A stretch of 64,000 nucleotides of DNA, from positions 534,567 to 598,566 of the forward strand of contig NZ_VHIB01000008.1 in NCBI RefSeq assembly GCF_008087345.1, written 5' to 3'. Below the pieces are notes generated by a model, which was not told where the DNA came from, ran no database searches, and saw only the letters and a list, made by a program, of their open reading frames with translations. Shown piece by piece: positions 59,645-64,000 of this stretch. The translations under genes were made by a program, and so were the position numbers. Source of the DNA: Nocardioides caldifontis. Lineage in GTDB: Bacteria; Actinomycetota; Actinomycetes; Propionibacteriales; Nocardioidaceae. Within the stretch, counting starts at the first letter, position 1. Every line of letters begins with the position of its first letter.

Positions 59645-60517
59645 TCACGGCTCCCTTTGAGGGGTCGCGGACGGGAGGCCGAGCCGTCCCGCGTGACGCC
59701 CGAGGAAGGCGACCACCTCGTCCGCAGGACGGTCGGGCAGCCCCCGGATCGCCTCGGTGACGCCGGCCGCCTCCCAGCCCTCCAGGAGCTCCGCGGTCGG
59801 CTTGCTCGTCGCGAGCACGTGCACGGCGGGCTCCCCCGGCCGGCCGGTGTCCGCCCAGGCGAGGCGCAGCTGCTCCACCTTCGCGGTGACGTCCTGCTCG
59901 CGCGGGCTGGTCATCCAGCCGTCGGCGTGGCGGGCGATCCACTCGAACGTCCGCGGCCGGCCGCCGGCGCCGACCAGAAGGGGGACGTGGGGCTGGACCG
60001 GTTTCGGGTAGGCCCACGAAGCGCCGAAGCTCACGAACTCCCCGTCGTACGACGCCTCCTCCTGGGTCCAGAGCGCGCGCATCGCCTCCTCGCACTCCCG
60101 CAGGACGGTGCGCCGCCGGTCGGCGGGGACGTGGTGGTCGGCGAGCTCGTCGGTGTTCCAGCCGAAGCCGGCGCCCACCGTGACCCGCCCGCCGGAGAGG
60201 TGGTCGAGAGTGGCGATCGTCTTCGCCAGCGTGATCGGGTCGGACTCGACCGGCAGCGCGACGGCGGTCGAGAGCCGGATCCGGCTCGTGCAGGCGGCGG
60301 CGGTCGCGAGTGCCACCCACGGGTCGAGGGTGCGGAGGTAGCGGTCGTCGGGAAACGTCGCGTCGCCGGTGCCGGGGTGCGCGGCCGTCCGCTTCACCGG
60401 GATGTGCGTGTGCTCGGGCACGTAGAACGTGTCGAACCCGTGCTCCTCCGCTGCTCGGGCCGCCTCCGCGGGGGTGATCCCCCGGTCGCTGGTGAACAGC
60501 ACGATCCCGTGTCGCAT
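59645..60517 (-). CDS. LLM-class F420-dependent oxidoreductase
   Basis: A 290-residue luciferase-like TIM barrel: VLFTSDRGITPAEAARAAEE, YVPEHTHIPVKRTA, GAGFGWNTDEL and AYPKPVQPHVPLLVGAGGRP. The absence of a partner flavin reductase and the actinobacterial background favour F420 as cofactor. Substrate unknown. Confidence 0.85.
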   Translation of the reverse strand: MRHGIVLFTSDRGITPAEAARAAEEHGFDTFYVPEHTHIPVKRTAAHPGTGDATFPDDRYLRTLDPWVALATAAACTSRIRLSTAVALPVESDPITLAKTIATLDHLSGGRVTVGAGFGWNTDELADHHVPADRRRTVLRECEEAMRALWTQEEASYDGEFVSFGASWAYPKPVQPHVPLLVGAGGRPRTFEWIARHADGWMTSPREQDVTAKVEQLRLAWADTGRPGEPAVHVLATSKPTAELLEGWEAAGVTEAIRGLPDRPADEVVAFLGRHAGRLGLPSATPQREP

Positions 60518-60556
60518 CCGCCGCAGGCTAGTGCAACGGCGCCGCCTGACGCCGGT

Positions 60557-62086
60557 TCACGTTTCCCGTTGGGCGCAGGTGACCGGCGGCAGCTCCCGGT
60601 CGACGCCGCGGAGCAGGTAGAGCCTCTGCCCGCAGGGCCGGCCGACGAGGCGGTACCTCCGCTCGACCGCGCGGGCCAGCCTTCCCTCCCCCGTGCCGTC
60701 CCAGGACGAGAACGACCGCCACTCCACCAGCCAGGTGGGCGGGCGGCGGCCGGTGACGACCCGGGTGAGGTGGGAGAGGTCCCGGTCGAGGGTGCGGGCG
60801 GGAAGGCTCCACAGGTGCGGGTACGGGCTCTCCAGCCCGGCGTAGAGAAGCACCTCGGCGTGGCCCCACGTCACCACCGCGGTGTCGTCGGGCTCGGCGG
60901 CGGCCGCGAGGTACTTGCCCACCCGCACCTGGTCGGGTGGTTCCTCCTCCACCACGGCCCCCACCACACCGCCCACGACGGACGCAGCCGACGTGACGAC
61001 CACTGCCGCCCGTGCGGCCCTGCCCCACCGGCTCGCGAGCGGCGCGACCAGGGCGACCACGAGCACCGCCACCGGCACCAGCTGGACGAGGTAGTGGCGC
61101 CACCAGCTCCCGCCGCCGAGGACGCCGGCGACCGCCACCAGCAGGAGCACGCCGACGCCGACGGCGTATCGGCGCCGGTCGGGGTCCCGCAGCAGGGCGG
61201 GGAGCGCGGCCGCCAGGACCGCCAGGAGGAACCCGAGCCCGCTGCCCAGGAACGCGCCGGCGAGCGTGTCGATGCGGTGCCGGGAGGCGGCCATCGCGGT
61301 CTCGCTGGTCAGCTCCGTGGCGAGCACCCGGAACTCCACGACCGCGAACCAAAGCTCGCCCGGTGAGACGCCGTGGGTGAGCGACCAGCCGACGACTGCG
61401 GCCACGACGGAGACCACCCCGACGAGACCGCTCCCCAACGCCCGCAGCGTCTGCCGGGTGCCGAGGTCACCGTACAGCCGGGAGGCGAGGACGACCGCGA
61501 CCCCGAACGCGAGCCCGCAGACGAAGCTCTGCTTGACCAGGGCGGCGGCGACACCCGACGCGCCGGCGGCCACCAGGAAGGCGTGGCGACGCCACGCTGG
61601 TCCACCCTGTCCGCTGGTGGCGGCGACCGTCAGTGCGCAGCTCAACAGGCTCAGGGTCGCCGCCTGCAGCATGCCGTTCATCAGGTGCCCCGCGATGACG
61701 TACGACGAGCCGAGGACCGCGGCGGTCGCGCCGGTCCACACCGCACCCCGCCGACCACCCAGGAGGTGGCCGAGCCACGCCGCCACGACCACCAGCACGA
61801 CGCTCACCACGCACCCGAGGAGCCGCACGCCGTCGGCCCCGGCGACCTCGTCGGCGAGCCAGAAGTACGCGAGGAGGAGCGGCGAGCGGTCGACCCAGTA
61901 GTCGCCGTACGGCGTCGCTCCCGAGCCGAAGTGGCGTACGACGAGCAGCAGCCCCGACTCGTCGCTGCCGAGCGGGTCGCGCACGAACGGCAGGCGGAGG
62001 GCGAGTGCCACCACGACGCACCCGACGAGGGGCAGGACGAGCCGCTTCCGTCCTGCCTTCGTTCCGCGGCCGCCACACTCCGCCAC
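60557..62086 (-). CDS. GT-C-fold membrane glycosyltransferase
   Basis: A 509-residue protein with about ten to twelve predicted helices. LPFVRDPLGSDESGLLLVVR and the following TPYGDYWVDRSPLLLAYFWL match the catalytic acidic loop and the second conserved loop of ArnT/PMT_2-type enzymes. A soluble C-terminal 100 residues lies outside. Donor would be a polyprenyl-phosphate sugar. GTG 62086 start is weak. Divergent from the sortase gene by 63 bp. Confidence 0.75.
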   Translation of the reverse strand: MAECGGRGTKAGRKRLVLPLVGCVVVALALRLPFVRDPLGSDESGLLLVVRHFGSGATPYGDYWVDRSPLLLAYFWLADEVAGADGVRLLGCVVSVVLVVVAAWLGHLLGGRRGAVWTGATAAVLGSSYVIAGHLMNGMLQAATLSLLSCALTVAATSGQGGPAWRRHAFLVAAGASGVAAALVKQSFVCGLAFGVAVVLASRLYGDLGTRQTLRALGSGLVGVVSVVAAVVGWSLTHGVSPGELWFAVVEFRVLATELTSETAMAASRHRIDTLAGAFLGSGLGFLLAVLAAALPALLRDPDRRRYAVGVGVLLLVAVAGVLGGGSWWRHYLVQLVPVAVLVVALVAPLASRWGRAARAAVVVTSAASVVGGVVGAVVEEEPPDQVRVGKYLAAAAEPDDTAVVTWGHAEVLLYAGLESPYPHLWSLPARTLDRDLSHLTRVVTGRRPPTWLVEWRSFSSWDGTGEGRLARAVERRYRLVGRPCGQRLYLLRGVDRELPPVTCAQRET

Positions 62087-62149
62087 CGCTCCATTGTCCC
62101 GAGTGTTCGTGACCGTGGGGCGAACGTGCGGCGACGTACCGTGGAGGCG

Positions 62150-62890
62150 ATGCGACTCCTCCCTACCGCCGCCGCTGCGGCGCTGCTCCTGCTCGCTGGG
62201 TGTGCGGGGTCGTCGCCGTCGTCCGCGCCATCCCCGTCCCCTTCCTCGGCGTCCCCGTCTTCGGCGTCCCCGTCTTCGGCGTCCCCGTCCCCGTCTGCTG
62301 TGTCGCCTTCGCCGTCGTCCTCCCCGACCGCATCGCCCGCCTCCGCGACGCCCACGCCGCCGCTCTCCTCCGACGGCCGCCCACGGCCGGCGGTGCTCGA
62401 CATCCCGGCGATCGGGGTGGCGGGGCTGCGGGTGGTGCCGTACCGCGGCACGCCCGACGACGCGCCCGGCACCGATATCCAGGACGGCGGGCTGGCGGCG
62501 AGCCCGCACGGACCCGGCGGCGGCACCGGGGTCGGCGGGATCGGCAACTACATCGTCACCGCCCACCGACTCTCCTCGACGAAGGCGTTCCTGCGGCTGC
62601 CGGAGCTCACCGCCGGCCAGCGGGTGCACGTGGTGGCGGGCGGCGCGCGCTACGTCTACGAGGTGAGGCGCACCCGGTGGACCTCGTTCCGCTCCGAGCG
62701 CTCCTTGACCGCCCAGTCCGCGCCCGTCCCCGGCCGGCCGGGAGTCGAACCGACCCGGGCGATGATCACCCTCTCGACCTGTGCGACGCCCGAGGACCAC
62801 GCCGCCGGGAACTACTGGTCCGACGAGTTCGGCAACCCCGAGCACCGCATCGACAAGATCGGCGTCCTGGTGGGGGTGCACCCCGCCTAG
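62150..62890 (+). CDS. Lipoprotein-type class E/F sortase
   Basis: A 246-residue exported transpeptidase. Signal peptide with lipobox LLAG-C18, a Ser/Pro linker (about 20-72, built from a repeated SPSSA unit), and a sortase domain with VTAHR (catalytic histidine), TLSTCATPEDH (cysteine) and HRIDKIG (arginine). Most sortases are anchored by a membrane helix; a lipid anchor is unusual. No LPxTG substrate is in the window. Confidence 0.85.
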   Translation: MRLLPTAAAAALLLLAGCAGSSPSSAPSPSPSSASPSSASPSSASPSPSAVSPSPSSSPTASPASATPTPPLSSDGRPRPAVLDIPAIGVAGLRVVPYRGTPDDAPGTDIQDGGLAASPHGPGGGTGVGGIGNYIVTAHRLSSTKAFLRLPELTAGQRVHVVAGGARYVYEVRRTRWTSFRSERSLTAQSAPVPGRPGVEPTRAMITLSTCATPEDHAAGNYWSDEFGNPEHRIDKIGVLVGVHPA

Positions 62891-62891
62891 G

Positions 62892-62941
62892 GGTGGTTGA
62901 GCTTGTCGAAACCACTCGGTGGTTGAGCCTGTCGAAACCAC
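62892..62941. repeat. Two copies of a 24-bp dispersed actinobacterial repeat
   Basis: GGTGGTTGAGCYTGTCGAAA plus CCAC at 62892-62915 and 62918-62941, 26 bp apart. Each unit can fold through GTGGTT/AACCAC. The same motif occurs in many Nocardioides and other actinobacterial intergenic regions, from general knowledge. Confidence 0.8.
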
Positions 62942-63021
62942 CGAATCCCCAACCCTGCTTGGGGAAAACCGGTCTGCACCACTCCCACGGACTGTCGGTG
63001 GGCGTCCGTAGCGTCCTGCCC

Positions 63022-64000
63022 ATGAAGACCACCGCACCAGAGCCGTTCGAGCTCATCCCCACCGCGAGTTCGAGGGACTCAGCCGGCACTGACGGTGCGG
63101 TCGAGCGGCCGGTGGAGCCTGACGTGCTGGGCCAGGACGCCCCAACGGCTCTGGCGTTCATCCGGGGTCGCCGGGTCGCGCAGGACGTCGCGGCCGCGGA
63201 GGAGCTCCGGGCGTTGTGCCACTGGGCCGACCTGCACCGTGTCGCCCCCGGCCGGGAGCTCGACGAGGGCGCGATCGACCCTGTGCTGCTCGCCCAACCT
63301 CCCGCCGAGCACGAGGCCCAGGTCGCCGCCGCCAAGGCCCGCATCCTCGGGCAGCCGGTCCCCGAGTGGGCCACCGAACGGCTCGCCTCCACCCCCGGTG
63401 AGCTCGGCGTCGAAGGCAGCCTCCGCCTCGACGGGCAGGGCTGCTTCATGGTGCAGGAGTTCGCGATCACCCAGCTGGCCACCGAGCTCAGCATGAGCGA
63501 GGCCGCCACCCGCGCCCAGGTCGGCCAATCCATCGAGCTCCGGGACCGGCTCCCCCGCCTCTACCGGCAGGTGATGGCCGGGGTGCTGCCGGCCTGGAAG
63601 GGGCGCAAGATCGCCCAACACACCATCCCGCTCACCGACCGGGCCGCCGCCTACGTCGACGCCCACCTCGCCCCCTTCGCGCACCAGCTGTCGATCTGGC
63701 GGATCCTCAAGGCCGTCGACACCGCGATCACCCACCACGACCCCGACCGCGCCGCGCTGCTCGCCGCCCAAGCCGCCGAAGAACGGGGTGTCTGGGTCGA
63801 CCACGGTCCGAACGGGCCGGCTGACCTCCCGGTCGCGGACGGCACGAGCCGGATCGAGGCCACCGTGGACACCCCCGACGCACTCGCGTTCGAAGACGCC
63901 ATCACCGCCGTCGCCGCCGCGCTGGGCGACCTCGGCCACCAAGGATCCCTCGACGCCCGCCGCGCGAAGGCCGTCGGGGTGCTCGCCGACCCGCAGCACG
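63022..64000 (+). CDS. DUF222/13E12-type protein (partial, runs off right edge)
   Basis: The first 326 residues of a protein with the DUF222 domain: QELAITQLATELSMSEAATR-like EFAITQLATELSMSEAATRA, RLPRLYRQVMAGVLPAWKGR and LSIWRILKAVDTAITHHDPD. The family usually ends with an HNH nuclease domain, which would lie beyond the window. Codon use has more CAA and GAA than its neighbours, as is common in these mobile, multicopy genes. ATG 63022 follows a gap with the 24-bp repeat. Confidence 0.85.
   Translation, partial: MKTTAPEPFELIPTASSRDSAGTDGAVERPVEPDVLGQDAPTALAFIRGRRVAQDVAAAEELRALCHWADLHRVAPGRELDEGAIDPVLLAQPPAEHEAQVAAAKARILGQPVPEWATERLASTPGELGVEGSLRLDGQGCFMVQEFAITQLATELSMSEAATRAQVGQSIELRDRLPRLYRQVMAGVLPAWKGRKIAQHTIPLTDRAAAYVDAHLAPFAHQLSIWRILKAVDTAITHHDPDRAALLAAQAAEERGVWVDHGPNGPADLPVADGTSRIEATVDTPDALAFEDAITAVAAALGDLGHQGSLDARRAKAVGVLADPQH

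Noticed and set aside
63022..64000. Prophage or transposase
   Set aside because: The DUF222 family is multicopy in actinobacteria but is not a transposase, and no phage genes are next to it.
1..64000. rRNA and tRNA genes
   Set aside because: No sequence with a conserved tRNA T-loop and CCA-ready acceptor stem or rRNA core was seen by eye; a covariance-model search was not possible.

Overview
The window is about 64 kb of very GC-rich chromosome, with overlapping stop/start codons throughout. Its gene content is that of an aerobic, high-GC Gram-positive actinobacterium, most plausibly Nocardioides or a close relative (Nocardioidaceae). Supporting genes are a Kgd-type 2-oxoglutarate decarboxylase end, WhiB, PdtaS, SigR/RsrA with an exact RsrA-type zinc site, an anti-sigma/SigB-F pair, a nickel superoxide dismutase, ribosomal bL37, an F420-type (LLM) oxidoreductase, an AlkB alkane hydroxylase operon and a 13E12/DUF222-type protein. 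I saw no rRNA, tRNA, CRISPR array, prophage or complete transposon. The genus assignment is inference.

Layout. 1-6.5 kb: the end of kgd, small conserved genes, malic enzyme, the divergent sodX/sodN pair, an anti-sigma/sigma pair and whiB. 6.5-15 kb: pdtaS, an acetolactate-synthase-like enzyme, a hot-dog thioesterase, bL37, sigR-rsrA, an SRAP/hydrolase pair, and the alkB-rubredoxin-TetR operon. 15-22.9 kb: a degenerate GGDEF protein divergent from a membrane-tethered ECF sigma factor with an EPTEEPT stalk, then aroA, rsgA and a hisN-like gene. 22.9-33.6 kb: CBS and FKBP proteins, a repeat locus, a 46-bp minisatellite, and a DosR/DosS-like regulator and kinase kept 4.5 kb apart by an unknown gene and two decayed genes (a ChsH2-like DUF35 protein and an Ltp2-like thiolase) under a KstR-like operator. 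33.6-41.8 kb: a two-gene operon of a RecQ-like helicase and an N6-adenine DNA methylase, an adenylate-cyclase protein, cinA and two tetR genes with a palindromic operator. 41.8-48.5 kb: a five-gene biotin-transport operon (bioY, short acyl-CoA ligase, thiolase, ecfA/bioM, ecfT/bioN), a 47-residue basic protein, a glgC-like gene and a PRC-barrel/DUF2382 stress protein. 48.6-54.4 kb: regulators, an SDR/phytoene-desaturase-like pair, and an iron redox enzyme plus CDGSH protein pair. 54.4-59.6 kb: a c-di-GMP block (GGDEF, PAS histidine kinase, PAS-GGDEF-EAL with a decayed EAL). 59.6-64 kb: an LLM oxidoreductase, a GT-C glycosyltransferase, a lipoprotein-type sortase, a direct repeat and the start of a DUF222 protein.

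Working together. Stress control dominates: SigR/RsrA for thiol oxidation, SigB/F with its RsbW-like partner, WhiB, DosR/DosS-like hypoxia or redox control, Ni-SOD and PdtaS. Lipid use is the second theme (AlkB operon, the remnant of a steroid-type thiolase pair, TetR regulators, malic enzyme for NADPH). The loci most worth a second look are the methylase-helicase operon, the biotin transporter fused by operon to acyl-CoA chemistry, the membrane-tethered ECF, the paired intergenic repeats, and the cluster of five frame disruptions confined to 1 kb.
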